Below, in pieces: positions 20,756 to 32,751 of a DNA stretch of 64,000 nt (within the stretch, counting starts at the first letter, position 1; each line of letters starts with the position of its first letter). Origin of the DNA: Microvelia longipes (taxonomy: Eukaryota; Arthropoda; Insecta; Hemiptera; Veliidae); contig JACMZG010000008.1 in the NCBI GenBank assembly GCA_018340805.1, positions 57,540,509-57,604,508 of the forward strand, in the 5' to 3' direction. The notes beneath the pieces are model-generated. The model saw only the letters and a list, made by a program, of their open reading frames with translations. It had not been told where the DNA came from and searched no databases. Position numbers and translations under genes: made by a program.

Positions 20756-21790
20756 ATTTTTTATACCCTAAAAGTATATAAGTTGAGTATTCTACATTCA
20801 TACCCAAAAGTTTATATAAAGTATTTATTTATTTATATAAAATAATAAATAAACAATTATTAATGGTGTTCAGGGCCACGAAGAGTATATTTACTAATCT
20901 GAATGAGATGATATACTAATACCGTTAGCGCCATAATTATTATGGTAACTGCAGTTTAGATTTAACGAAATTATGAAGAGTAGGAAGAGGACCATTATCT
21001 CGAGTTACCTTTAACTAGGCTGAGGGAGTAAGAAAAGTTTATTTGATAGAGCAGGTCGTTCTAGCCTGACATTTCAGGGAGCGGTTTAATGAAGGGTCAT
21101 GAGAAGGGATCCTTTTCCCATCATGGTTAGTCCCCCCAGTCCTTCTTAGCTAAAATGGTGGTTTTGCCTTCCTTGACTCTCAAGGCAACTACATAGTCTT
21201 TCCCACATATTACAGCACATTGGGGGCAAGTCTGGTCAAACACAGGCAGGTTTTCCGACCTAATATACTCAAACCTACTACCAGCTACTCGAATTGAACT
21301 TTCGACCTTGCAGATTGTTTATTCTCTTTACATAAGAACATTGTATTAAAACTAAAGGTTTATTTTTTGATGATCTAGTAGACCAAGTAATAGCTCTCAT
21401 TATGTTTAAAAGATAAAGAAAGATGTAGAAATAAGAGATTTAAGTTGACACTATTATTAAATTATTCATTTTAATATCTTGTCATAACTGACAAGTATTT
21501 AATTAACATTAAATATTAAACAAATTAACCATAACGGGGATGTAATAAGATTTACGAAAAATGTATGAAACTGAATATGGGGTTTCAGATAAAATAATAA
21601 GGTTACTTATCTCATAATAAGGTGTCTCCTACTTCTAAATTTATTTATTTATTTAACAAATTACATTAAGCGGCCGTTTAGTGGCCGATATTTACAGCTC
21701 CACAAATGTTTTAAAATTTAAAATTCAAGGTTTATTTAAGCGCCTTGTGGATTATTCTGTATCCGTCTGTATCCAATTTTATCTAACTTA
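20756..21790. other. No gene seen; possible LINE-tail-like tract
   Basis: No coding region. At 21640-21665 the tract TTTATTTATTTATTTAACAA is followed by AAGCGGCCGTTTAGTGGCCG; a similar tract begins at 57500, so both may be ends of the same repeat. Unresolved. Confidence 0.35.
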
Positions 21791-21794
21791 AAAA

Positions 21795-22109
21795 AAACTA
21801 GAGTACATAGAAACTTTTCCTCAGCACATGGGATTCGCTACGCTAATCCTCACTACTACGGACTCCCTTTGCTCGTCCACAAAATATAAAAAAATCACCT
21901 AATGCATACTGCAACTCGCCTCCGGACTCGCTATGCTTGTCCTTAGACAGTAATAAATGCATTCTGTTTTTCCAGCGGCCACCCATCCAGGCACTGGCCT
22001 CGCTCGATACTTGTTAATTTTTATGATCTAACAAAAATGGTATGTACTTGCCGCATTGAAACGAAACTTATTGGACTTATTTATTACGTTAAGGATACAA
22101 TTGTACTAA
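21795..22109 (-). repeat. 5S-module repeat, copy G, 3' half (left of the insertion)
   Basis: Minus-strand tail blocks (plus strand AACTTTTCCTCAGCACATGG and TCGCTACGCTAATCCTCACT) occur here, with part of the tail repeated near 21920-21950. The 5S-like module lies at 21971-22018: on the minus strand ATCGAGCGAGGCCAGTGCCT, GGATGGGTGGCCGCTGG. The copy breaks at TTGTACTAA (22101-22109), where a Harbinger-like element sits, and resumes at 23754. Confidence 0.8.
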
Positions 22110-22679
22110 GGCCCGTATTCAAGACGTTTCCTAACTTTTTCCTAACATTTCCTAACATTCTCCTAACTTTTCCTAACATTTCCTAACATTCTCTAACATT
22201 TTTTCCTAACATTCTCCTAACTTTTTCCTAACATTTTCCTAACTCCTAACCTTCTCCTATCGTGTTTTAAAAGTCATTTAGAGGCTTCGCATGATTTTAT
22301 TTAGTAAGAACCTACAGTAATTAAGTCAAAAAGTGATGCCATTGTAAGTAACGTAATATATCGCAAAATATCAATGTTATTACCTGGATTTACGACACAC
22401 TTTGTCATTAACAACAATGCGGCCTTGCTTTGGCGAATGTTAAATATATTAGAAACTTTATTTACATATGTTTTCAGTAAATAGTAGAGTTAATACAAAG
22501 ACAATGTTCAATTATTGTAACAGCTTTCATAAATAAAGCAGTATCAAGCGTTTCAAGTTTGAACGTGGATCAGGTTGTACGAATCCAAAGGTGTCTAAAT
22601 GAAGACCTGTTAATCAGTGCAACACTGTTTTCATTTTCTAAATAGTTTACACAATTTTGTTTTCGTATTTTGTCATAAA

Positions 22680-23160
22680 TTAAAATGAAAATAAAATGCA
22701 AATCATTCTCTAGTTTCAAACCTTCACTTGGTCAAGGTCACGCACTTCCACATTAGATATACTTTCAACTATAAATAAGTTTGTTGTCATTACAAATTTA
22801 CGTATTTTAAGGGAGTTTATTCTTTGCCAGGTTTGTTTACAAATCATTTGTTTATTTTTGTAGAATATCTCAATATTATTAGTTTTACAGTTCTCTCCTA
22901 GGTAGCGCTAGTTGTCAAAAATGTCCTTATACGTAAAATTGAGGTTCAAATTATTGTAAAGATAAATAACAAAATTAAGTTATAATTAACTCCAATGTAA
23001 GTTTTTATTCTATTTATGGTATTTAACGTTTAGCACGAATAAATTTACGTAAAATCATTCCTAGGGTTGATTTTTTAAAAGCTAGGAGAAGGCTAGGAAG
23101 AAGCTAGGAACAACCTAGGAGAGATTTCAAAAAATGATTCTGAATACCGCTAGGCCTAGA
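22680..23160 (-). repeat. Segment shared with the 31.6-kb element (CCTAGG-type end)
   Basis: The reverse complement matches 31630-32150 over several hundred bases (for example CAATATTATTAGTTTTACAG, CTAGCGCTACCTAGTAGAGA-like, CACCCTAGGAATGATTTTAC). The outer part is an array of CTAGGAACAACCTAGGAG-type units ending GATTCTGAATACCG near 23150, equivalent to the GTATTCAGAATC terminus at 31607. Confidence 0.75.
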
Positions 23161-23204
23161 AGAAAGCTACATTTTTGTTTGTGTAAAATTTTTTTGGTAT
23201 AATA

Positions 23205-23335
23205 ATGGCTGAATTATTCACACCGGACCAACTGAATTTCCTCTTTGAATCGATAGCCCGCCACAAACAGTCCATAGAAAATAAAAAATTCTGATTGTGT
23301 TAAAAGAATTTCAGGGTAAACTCCCTAATAGTAAG
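23205..23335 (+). pseudogene. Remnant of a Myb/SANT-like Harbinger accessory exon
   Basis: ATG at 23205 opens MAELFTPDQLNFLFESIARH, then KQSIENKK, before a stop at 23292. In the neighbouring frame the sequence continues IVLKEFQGKLPNSK up to a GTAAGT-like donor at 23336. The pattern F...QL..L.E.I..H...IE.K, then a basic KEF block, resembles the first exon of the Myb/SANT-like DNA-binding protein that Harbinger transposons encode beside their transposase. One base shift and loss of the rest make it non-functional. It lies inside a Harbinger-like element, which supports the reading. The match is by pattern only; confidence is moderate to low. Confidence 0.4.
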
Positions 23336-23753
23336 GTAAGTGGATTAATAGTAACTTATAATATGTAAATTTATGTAGATAGTTATTAATACGACAAAGA
23401 GGGTCGTAAATCCAGGTAATAAGTTAATAACTTGATATTTTACGATATATTACGTTACTTACAATGGTATCACTTTTTTGACTTAACTCCCTTAGGTTCT
23501 TACTAAAAAAATCATGCGAAGCCTCTAAATGACTTTTAAAACACGGGAACGATCATTTAAATTTCGTGGCTTAAAAACATTTTCCCTTAGCTAAACCTAA
23601 GGTGAGAGTTAGAGAATGTAAGGAAATGTTAGGAAATGTTAGGAATATGTTAGAAAAGTTAGGAAAATGTAGAAAAGTTAGGTGTTAGGAGAATGTTAGG
23701 AAAATTTAGAAAAAGTTAGGAGAATGTTAGGAAAACGTCTTTGAATACGGGCC

Positions 23754-24228
23754 TAAATTTCAACTCCATTAGATTATCTTTTGAATTTTTGAAAAATTTG
23801 CATGTCATTCGATAAAAAAATAACTAATGCTGATAATAAGATGAAAATGGCAAAATTGTTGGTTTTATATATGACTATGACACCACGCATGCTAAATAGA
23901 TCAAAACATTTTAGCAAACAGAATTAATTATTCGAAATTTCTGCTGAGTCATCATTGCCGGCCAATGACGTCATAAAAATATATTTGATGGCAAAGCTAG
24001 GGGAACTTTGTTCCAAGTTTCAACTCTCTTGTATAAATACACTGAGAATTACGATGAACACACTCACACTCATACTGACATACAAATTTATAAAAGCCTC
24101 TCAGGAATTTTTAAAAGAACAAAATAATTCAGGTGAAATCTCGTTTTCATAGTTTCGTACTATCGCAATACTTTTCTTATATACCTACGATATAAATAAG
24201 GAAAAGTAAAAAAAATTATAAAAAATAA
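23754..24228 (-). repeat. 5S-module repeat, copy G, 5' half (right of the insertion)
   Basis: Resumes at TAAATTTCAACTCCATTAGA. It runs in reverse through the middle blocks (AATGACGTCATAAAAATATA, GAATTACGATGAACACACTC) and ends with the family start reversed (ACCTACGATATAAATAAGGA near 24182-24202). Together with 21795-22109 it makes one copy. Confidence 0.8.
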
Positions 24229-24778
24229 AATATAAAAAAATCTGTTTTCAGGGTCATCAGACAGTAAGGTACCTTAAAGCAATTTGTAACATTATCTTAA
24301 ACAAATGAGAGGTAAGACTCATTACTTACAAACTTCAGGTATTTTCTAAGACAGACACAAGTTCAATTTTATCTTCGACAGGCTAGAAGAATGTAAACTA
24401 AGTAATGAATGTTTTTGTTTATCTTATTATTACTTTCAAAACCAAGTTTTGTAAGTTTAGTGGCGCCCAGACTGTTATCTTACTTTGTTTTACTTGAATA
24501 ATTCTTTTTAAGAATTTTAAATTTCTACGATCATCTTCAGTTCGTAGTTTAATATTTTTTAAAAGACTTTATTCTATGTTAATGCACACAAAGAGCATAA
24601 GCTTAACATATGCAAATTGTGTAGGTTAGTCTTAAACATTGTTTTTCAACCGAAAATTTATAAAAAGTATTTTATATGATAAATACAATCTAACAACACT
24701 AACTTTGTCTTTCCACCAATAAGCATAATAAAAGGACCAAAAATTCAAAGTTGAAACATCTAAAGTGGCGCAAATGGT

Positions 24779-25620
<842 letters not shown>

Positions 25621-25915
25621 TCCTCGGTATCCTAAATTTATTGGGACCGGTTTTTAGAATTATTGGACCATTTTACGTAGCGTAATTGGCAAATAACGTA
25701 ATTATGACGTCATCACCAATGAGTAAAAAGAAGGATCTTTTATTAAACATTATTTTGACAAAATGTTACGCATCTAGGATTTTATAGCTGGTCATTATGT
25801 TTGATGGTGCTAAAATTGGTTAGTAACCATCTTTTTCTAATCTGAGTTAGAAAAAATAGGATACTGAAAGAGTTTTAGTTTTGTAGAGCATTGTGTTTTT
25901 ATCCTTGATGTCTAC

Positions 25916-25957
25916 ATCCCTGAAGATGTTTCCCCCAGTGGAAGCGAATCGTCGGAT
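25916..25957 (+). ncRNA. Hammerhead-ribozyme-like motif 2
   Basis: Plus strand: stem I strand ATCC, core CTGAAGA (fits CUGANGA), stem II TGTTTCC-CCCAGT-GGAAGC, core GAA, then TCGTC in place of the usual ACGTC, and the stem I partner GGAT. Stem II has six pairs (one G-U) and stem I four. The A15.1 position is T, so it is probably inactive. The minimal stem III resembles hammerheads that work as dimers. Confidence 0.45.
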
Positions 25958-26003
25958 TCTTCATCTGCATTGACGCCATCTCCATCGGAAGACCTAAACC
26001 TTC

Positions 26004-26616
26004 ATAGTCCAAGAGCCGGAGCTGAAAAAATGTGACTCATTCTATACTACTTCAAACCAAATTTTTCTGAAAATATACCTTATATTATGAAGAAAAAACA
26101 TAGTCTGCCTATCCATAGTGGAGCACTTAATATGATTGCGCATGCTCAACATTTTATAAAATAACACAAATTTCAGTTTTCTTGAAATAAGTGGTTCCCT
26201 GTGGGTCGCGTGCGAAGCATGAAAAGAACATTTTTTAAAGCTGATAAAGTGTTTTGTAAAACGAGTGTTAAGTCATCAAAATCGGATAAATACAACTAAA
26301 GTTATAGCTCAAAAACACCAAAAAATTGTTAATTTATGCAAAGTCACTTAAAGACACTTGTTTATAGCAAATTTTATATGCTTTAGAACACGTTCTCTTC
26401 ATGTTTTGCACCCGACCCACAGGGAACCACTTATTGAAAAAAAAACTGGAATTTGTGCGATTTTCTAATATTTTGAGTGTCCGCGTTCATGAGAGAGCTC
26501 CACTCTGGATAGGCAGACTATGCTTTTACTTCACAATTTATGGTTTATTTTCAGAAAAATTTGGTTTGAAGTAGTACAAAATGAGTCACATTTTTTAGTC
26601 CTGGCTCTTGGACTAT
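26004..26616. mobile_element. MITE with inverted arms of about 200 bp
   Basis: Ends ATAGTCCAAGAGCC and GGCTCTTGGACTAT. The long diverged arms share TGTGACTCATT / AATGAGTCACA, TACTTCAAACCAAATTTTTC and AGTCTGCCTATCCA. Both tips contain TA, so a TA duplication (Tc1/mariner type) is possible but not proven. The centre has a second inner pair (AGTGGTTCCCTGTGGGTCG against CGACCCACAGGGAACCACTT, about 26192-26430). No coding. Confidence 0.8.
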
Positions 26617-26622
26617 TATGAC

Positions 26623-27062
26623 AATAACCGCGGAAGCCTACGCAGTTTATTACATAAGACCCTATTGATTTGAAACAACTTCTACAACAGTTTATCCTCT
26701 GTACTAGATGAAGGTGAGTATAAAAAACACGAACAAATTATATATTTAAATGTTTTACTAAATACTACTTTAAAAAACTTTATATAAGCCCTACAGGGCC
26801 GTAGCGAGCCTCACAGGCCCGCTCCGCGGTCCTGAGAGTCGAGTTGATGTAAATTCGCTAGATACATAGCAAAATGCCATGTAACAATAAATTATTTAAA
26901 CAAATACAGAGAGGTGATGAAAATTTGCTAAATACAGAGCAAAATGTCATGTAACAAGAAATATTAATGAAGCTGCGTAGTTATATAAAAATATAATATA
27001 AAATGGTTAGTCTCAAGTTATTAGATTGTAACGTGCCAATGAGTTTAGCTTGCCTTATGCCA
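26623..27062. other. No gene seen
   Basis: Contains two near copies of AAATTCGCTAGATACATAGC / AAAATTTGCTAAATACAGAG followed by AAAATGTCATGTAACAA (26850-26890, 26917-26955), a short local duplication. Nothing else recognised. Confidence 0.45.
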
Positions 27063-27905
27063 TAGTATATTTTATATCCTTACTATAAACCTTTTTACGT
27101 TCTTTGTTTGAATCAATTATCTAAAAATATTAGAAATCTAAAAATAATTAAAAGCAATCTGACTGACTTTGAGACAAACAAAGACGTTCATGACTATAAC
27201 ACAAGATTTAAAGACGATCTGACGACGAAAAAGCACAGAACAAACCGTTACGAATCTAGTCAACATTACAACTCCGTTAAACTGTATACAACTGCTTGCC
27301 TAAATGTTTCAAAAATATTGAGGACTTAAAAGGTTTTTCAAAAAAATGCATGCAAGTTTTAGTAGACAAACTGATATACAAAGTATGTGAATTTTTGGAT
27401 AAAAAATACTTTGAATAATATACGTAATTATTTTATTTATTAAGCTAGTTTATCAAGTCTGTGATTATTATTATATTGTCTGTGATTTTTCTATTGTTTG
27501 TTTTGTCACACTTATTTATTTATTTATATGTATATATTTTTTAGATATTAAGTTTTTAAAAGAAATTAGAAATTGATTTGTAAATGATTAATTTTAAATT
27601 ATGTATTGTTTTTAAGTTAGTCTAAGTAGTAGTTGGCATTCTTTGAGTAGTCTATGTCAATAAGTAGTCAATGTTTAGTAGTACAGTCTATAGCCGTCAA
27701 AAAGAAAATGTTAATTTAAGTTAGTTATTTTCTAATGAATTTGCACATATTTATCTGGATCTTTTCTTTGTTTTTGTTTTTTTTTTTAATTGGAATGTTT
27801 AAAATGGAAAATATTTGTAAATTATTTGTTTATTATTTAATGACGCAATGCAATTGTACTATTGTACTTATAAGCAAATAAAGAATTTCTTTATCTTTAT
27901 TAAAA
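27063..27905 (+). mobile_element. LINE 3' fragment (RT tail and 3' UTR)
   Basis: The frame from about 27066 to the stop at 27329 contains KDVHDYNTRFKDDL and SSQHYNSVKLYTTA. This is the pattern at the extreme C-terminus of many LINE reverse transcriptases (H.YNTR...L, then ...S..Y.SV+LYN). No upstream RT sequence remains. About 570 bp of AT-rich 3' UTR follows, ending AATAAAGAATTTCTTTATCT near 27894, which looks like a LINE 3' terminus. There is no ATG in the usual place. It is a 5'-truncated dead copy of a family different from the 32.7-kb LINE, judging by the tail. Clade not determined. Confidence 0.55.
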
Positions 27906-28754
27906 TGATTTTAGGATACGGATGCGATTCTATATGATACGTCGTATAGCAGCATCAGGATTGAATATAAAAAATTTAGTTGGTTTATAATTCGCTTCTA
28001 ACTTAGTCAAAATCTAAAGTATCGACTGTCTTTAAGCTTAAGAACTGGTTTTTGAAAGAATAATTTATTTTGTACTATTGTTCTCTGTAAAATGAGTTAT
28101 TATAACCGAATCAAAACTCAAACTGTAGAGAAAACGGGATAGAAGTGACTATAAAATATTTGATAGAATTAATTAGTAAAAGGAAGAATAATTCAATTAA
28201 ACTAAGAGCGATTAATGGTCTCGAGAAAGGGTTGGCATGGTGTAATCTAAAATCTTCAACCATCAAGCAAAGCAGACAAATAAATCTAAAGCATCCATTC
28301 TTATTTGCTGTCTGTTATGGAGTTAAACCGTTCTGTTATATTCAACCTAAAACTTATTCGACCTAAGCTTTATGGAAAGATTCGTTTTAAAATTATTTCA
28401 ACAATTCGAAATACGAGTGAATAATAGAAAATATTAATGCTTAATAGCTGCCATTTGAAGGAGACTATCAAAAATGGGGAAATCCCATATTTTAAGCAAG
28501 ATTTGAATAAAGATTTATAGATTCTGATCATTATTCAAATCTTGAATTGAATAACCTCTGTTTTATCATTTATGACCCTTGAGCCCGTATTCAACTACAA
28601 GTTTTCAACTATGGATTAAGAACAATGAGTTTAAACTCAGTGAAAAATGTTCCACTACCTAAAAGATTAAATCATGCTTAATGAATTCCGAGGTTATATT
28701 TTAAATTGTAAATCAAATCAATCTGAAAAAAATTATTGTAAAAAATTAAAATAT
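27906..28754. other. No gene seen; orphan transposon end
   Basis: A GCCCGTATTCAACTACAAGT stretch at 28582-28601 resembles the GGCCCGTATTCA termini of the Harbinger-like elements but has no partner nearby. No coding region. Confidence 0.45.
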
Positions 28755-29512
28755 TTTTACTATCTTATTAAACCGCAGGTATGTAGAAAAAGTATTGACT
28801 TGGCACTAAAAATCCGAAACCGAGATTCCACCTAAATGATCTGTTTCTGGTGCTTCAAAGACCTCCTGAGTGGTTTTTGTTGTGTGTGTATGTGTCATTG
28901 TAGCTCCCTGTGTATTAATGCTAGGAAGTTGAAAAATCAATCTTTAGATCTAGTTGTACTATCTGAAAAAAAATTATGACGTCATGATCTGGTATTAATG
29001 AGTAGGCAAAAATGTCGAAAATTCGTGAAACGTGGAAATAATTCGATCAATTTGAGATTTGGCTCCTTTGTGACTACAAGGGAGTCAACTCTCATCACTA
29101 TGTATAAGCTTGTTTTATTAAATATACGCATTTGATTATTTTTTATTGAATGACTTGTATACGTTTTTTTAAAAAATTGTTGATAATTTAGTGCAAGTAT
29201 ATCCTTTCACGTACTAATAATAATAAATAAGTTTTGTTTGGTTTTAAGTTAATGCGGCAAGTATATCGACAGTTTTAGTTGGAACATAAAAATTAAGCAG
29301 CATCGAGCGTGTTCAGTGCTAGGATAGGGAAATGCTAGAATTATATGAAATGGATTTACTGTCTGAAGACAAGCGAAGCGAGTCCAAAGATATTTCACGG
29401 AATAATTTTGGTGATTTTTATTTTCTGAGGACGAGCAACCAATTCCAAAGAAGCGAATCCGAGTTGATGAGGAATTGCTCCGAGATATCCCGTACCCGAT
29501 TTTTTATTCTTT
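28755..29512 (+). repeat. 5S-module repeat, copy H (near full length)
   Basis: Starts ACCGCAGGTATGTAGAAAAA and keeps the middle blocks (CATTGTAGCTCCCTGTGTAT, TTGAGATTTGGCTCC). The 5S-like module is at 29291-29336 (AATTAAGCAGCATCGAGCGT, GTTCAGTGCTAGGAT). It has two tail copies (GAAGACAAGCGAAGCGAGTC at 29363 and CTGAGGACGAGCAACCAATT at 29425) before TACCCGATTTTTTATTC. The 74-codon frame over the tail is incidental. Confidence 0.8.
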
Positions 29513-31597
29513 GTACTCCGTCCTTAACTCAACCAGGAATTCTTCACAAAATCTAGCTAGAAACATGTGAATTATCGTTCACAGATATTTGTCAGTGAAT
29601 ACACGATGGAAGTTCCGTTGTCTGAAAAGAGGTTTTATATCTGACAGTAATTATATACTTAGAATGATAAAACTCACGTCTATCTGTTTTTTCCGTGACT
29701 TCATACAATAATGCAAGACCTCATTTATCTTGTTCCTTTTTTATTTCTTTTTTATGTACTTTGAAAAAACTGCTGGCATAATAAAAAGTTTTAAAACCAT
29801 TAAAAACATATACCATGGCATAGTTAAGTTATGGATGCAGGAAGTGCAAGAACTAACTCGAGATATTCGTGGCTGTGTATAAATTTCTCGTTCTTAATAT
29901 GAGGACTGATATAAAAAGAACAAACACAAAGCAGAGCAACTATGACTGGTTCAGTGAGCTGAAGCAGTTATAGCTGCTCTGCTAATGAGCAACATAAAAA
30001 AATAGGTCTCTTTATTAAAAAGACAAATTTTAGTGCCATATAGAGGTTAAAACTAATTATTTTTAATCCTATGTATAAACTTAGTAAATAAATATGAACC
30101 AAGTATGCTTTCATATTTTATAAAACTTAATTTTGACAGAAATATATTTTGGAGTTAGAGGATAACCGGTGAAGGTGTGTACCGCACTCTTTTTGTACTT
30201 CATTACCGTAATGTTTTCTTAAGAAATCGTTGTGATTGTTTACTAGTTGCTTTAATAAGTTCTACCAAGTTTCAAAGATACAAAAAGGTGTACTCTACCT
30301 CTACAAGATACTGAAACGTTTTGTGTTTTCTCTCATCTCTAGAGAAATGTTGTTTTGTAATGTAACCCTGCATTATCAACCCACATGGGATTTGTTGCTC
30401 TCTAAATAATTATGTAAGATAAGTTCAAGACAAGACTAGCTTTTACGTTTAGAAATTTTTTAATAAAAATGCTTTTTATATAAAATGTGTTATAACTTAT
30501 CTTGAGAGAATAATTTTAAGAACGATTTACTGAAATTATTCTGCTATGAAAAAATAAATCATTTTGATGCAAACAAATTAAGTTTAAAATACTTTTTTCT
30601 ATTCGTCTTTTAAAAGGTTATTAATCAATTAATTGAATCTAATTGCAAAAGTGTTTACCATTATTTTACAGTTCGTGAACTGTGAACATAAGATTATATA
30701 ATTTTAGGTATAGATATGAATATAATGTAATAGTTATGTTATAGAACAATATTAACAGACTTGAATTTTACATTTTTTAAACAAAATGATACATAGAGGG
30801 TTATTTATTTATCGTGCTTGCAAAAACGTACAATTTAAAAAAAAAAATATTGAAACCATTTCATTTAAAAAAATTATTAATGTGTTATAGTTAATAAAAT
30901 TGCTCATTGACTTAAACATCATTTTTTAATTAAAAAGGAGAATTTAAGTTATGCGTTGAGAATTTTTCTAGTTTCTTATTCTTTCAGAAAGAAAATAAGA
31001 ATAAAAAACAGGATGACTGGATGAGAAGTTTGTAGAAGAAAAGGTAAGTAAGATTAAAGTAGAGAGCTAGAAAGATACTCTCAGTGTAACAAGAAATAAA
31101 TCTGAAATCACAGCTTTCTTTTTCGAGAAAACTCAGGAGAAAATTTTCACAATGTTTGAGCGTCTCTTGTTCTGAGCCATAATTGTATTCATGGCAACCC
31201 TGCTGTCTCTTTGCGTTACTTTGGTTAGAAATTCAACCTTTATCCTTATCTTACATTTTATTAAAATGTTTATTTATTTAAATGAGATTGTCAAACATAT
31301 TTAATCTGGTTAATACTTTTTAGACCCTTATTAATATGCTTACAGACTCTAGTCTGATAATAATAATGATTTAAATCAATCTGCGCAAAATATAGATCTT
31401 AGCCTCTCCATCTCACTCTTAAAATAAACTATTATTAAATTTAATATTCTTACTTTTGTTATTTTTTGAATAATATTAATATTATTATGCTTTTAACACA
31501 TGGTTTTTTAAAAGCGTTGTTTAAACATTTTTGAAAGAAACTATGTTAGCAGTGTTCTCTTAAGAATTTAGCAAGCCACAGAGTGGTTGAGGGCATC
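29513..31597. other. No gene seen
   Basis: About 2 kb of AT-rich DNA. Small hairpin near 29936-29990 (GCAGAGCAACTAT...AGCTGCTCTGC). An exon-like stretch at 30988-31042 was considered and set aside. No recognised family. Confidence 0.45.
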
Positions 31598-31600
31598 TTA

Positions 31601-32160
31601 GGCCCGTATTCAGAATCATTTTAAAAAAAATCTCTCCTAGGTTGTTCCCTACCTTCTCCTAGGTTGTTCCTAGCTTTCTCCTAGGCCTACTCAGAATCAT
31701 TTTGAAATCTCTCCTAGGTTGTTCCTAGCTTTCTTCCTAGCCTTCTCCTAGTTTTAAAAAATCACCCTAGGAATGATTTTACGTAAATTCTTCGTGCTAA
31801 AACGTATATAAACAAAATAGAATAAAAACTTACATTAGAGTTAATTATAACTTAATTTTATTATTATCTTTACAATAATTTGAACCTCAATTTTACGTAA
31901 ACAGACATTTTTTGACAACTAGCGCTACCTAGTAGAGAACTGTAAAACTAATAATATTGAGATATTCTACAAAAATAAACAAATGATTTGTAAACAAACC
32001 TGGCACAGAATAAACTCCCTTAAAATACGTGAATTTGTAATGACAACAACTTATTATAGTTGCCGATTATTTTAAAGTATATCTAATGTAAAGTGCTGAC
32101 CTTGACCAGTGAAGGTTTGAAACTAGAATGATTTGCATTTTATTTTCACTTATGAAGAAA
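31601..32160 (+). mobile_element. Harbinger-like left end with CCTAGG tandem units
   Basis: Starts GGCCCGTATTCAGAATCATT after TTA (31598-31600). Two rounds of terminal sequence are present: AGAATCATTTTAAAAAAAAT at 31612 and AGAATCATTTTGAAATCTCT at 31692, each followed by CTCCTAGGTTGTTCCTAGCT-type units. The body then matches 22680-23160 in reverse. The opposite-facing end nearest in sequence is at 38330-38617. Confidence 0.7.
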
Positions 32161-32499
32161 TCATTATATGTCATCAATGTACTATTTAAATGTTTTTACA
32201 ATAACATAGTTAGTGATAATAATATAATAATAATTTTTTATTTAAAATAATATACAAAAGTAATACGCAATACAATCCTAATAAAGGCTCTAAAAGTCTT
32301 AGTTCATCTATTCCTAATGACATTTGATTATAAATAAGATCTTACTAGCCACATAAGCTTAGGGCTTGTGCGTGGCTAGCTTTTCGTTTAGATTTTTATT
32401 CTCAAGCTACTTTTTGTTAGTACTTTATAATGAAATTAAGTATAAGAGAAAAATAAGTTTTTATAAATCGTTTTCTTCTTTAATTCATATGAAATATTT

Positions 32500-32633
32500 C
32501 TAAAAGAAGCTAAAAAAAAAGAAAAGAGAGAAAAAAAAAAAATAAATAAAAATAAATAAAAATAAAATAAAATAAATAAATAATAAATAAATAAATAAAA
32601 ATAATAAATAAAAAAAAAATAAAAAAAAAAAAA

Positions 32634-32668
<35 letters not shown>

Positions 32669-32685
32669 AAAATAATATAATGTAA
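32500..32685. repeat. A-rich (AAAT)n tract at the LINE 3' end
   Basis: AAATAAATAAAT-type simple repeat with AAAAAA runs. On the minus strand it is a TTTA-type tail directly after the LINE 3' UTR, so it is probably the LINE's own 3' terminal repeat, expanded. The open frame over it is an artefact. Confidence 0.85.
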
Positions 32686-32751
32686 TACTATACATAAAAT
32701 AAAATAAACTGAATAAAATTTAAAGTTAATAAATAAGATGGAAATATATAA

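Larger units (their letters stand above)
22110..23753. mobile_element. Harbinger-like element with long tandem-repeat arms
   Basis: Ends GGCCCGTATTCAAGACG and (right) CGTCTTTGAATACGGGCC, flanked on both sides by TAA (22107-22109, 23754-23756). TWA duplications are typical of PIF/Harbinger. The arms extend about 300 bp. First comes a tandem array of a CCTAACATTTC-type decamer (22126-22258, mirrored at 23590-23735), then a unique inverted stretch (TTTTAAAAGTCATTTAGAGG, GCTTCGCATGATTTT, mirrored at 23400-23560). The interior carries a segment shared with 31601-32150 and a short Myb-like exon remnant. No transposase seen. Confidence 0.8.

Noticed and set aside
21255..21320. Sequence with CTCGAATTGAACTTTCGACC, considered as a tRNA T-arm or tRNA-SINE head
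   Set aside because: No cloverleaf and no convincing A and B boxes at the right spacing.
22126..22258. CCTAAC tandem units resembling telomeric repeats (TTAGG/CCTAA) or a CRISPR-like array
   Set aside because: Units are irregular, have no spacers, and are mirrored at the other end of a transposon with a TAA duplication.
30988..31042. Exon-like stretch with TTCTTATTCTTTCAG acceptor and AAG-GTAAGT donor, reading KENKNKKQDDWMRSL then stop
   Set aside because: Single short fragment, no recognisable domain, no partner exons nearby; splice-like signals are common in AT-rich DNA.
32510..32695. 61-codon Tyr/Phe/Ile-rich frame like a membrane peptide
   Set aside because: Translation of the A/T simple repeat at the LINE tail.
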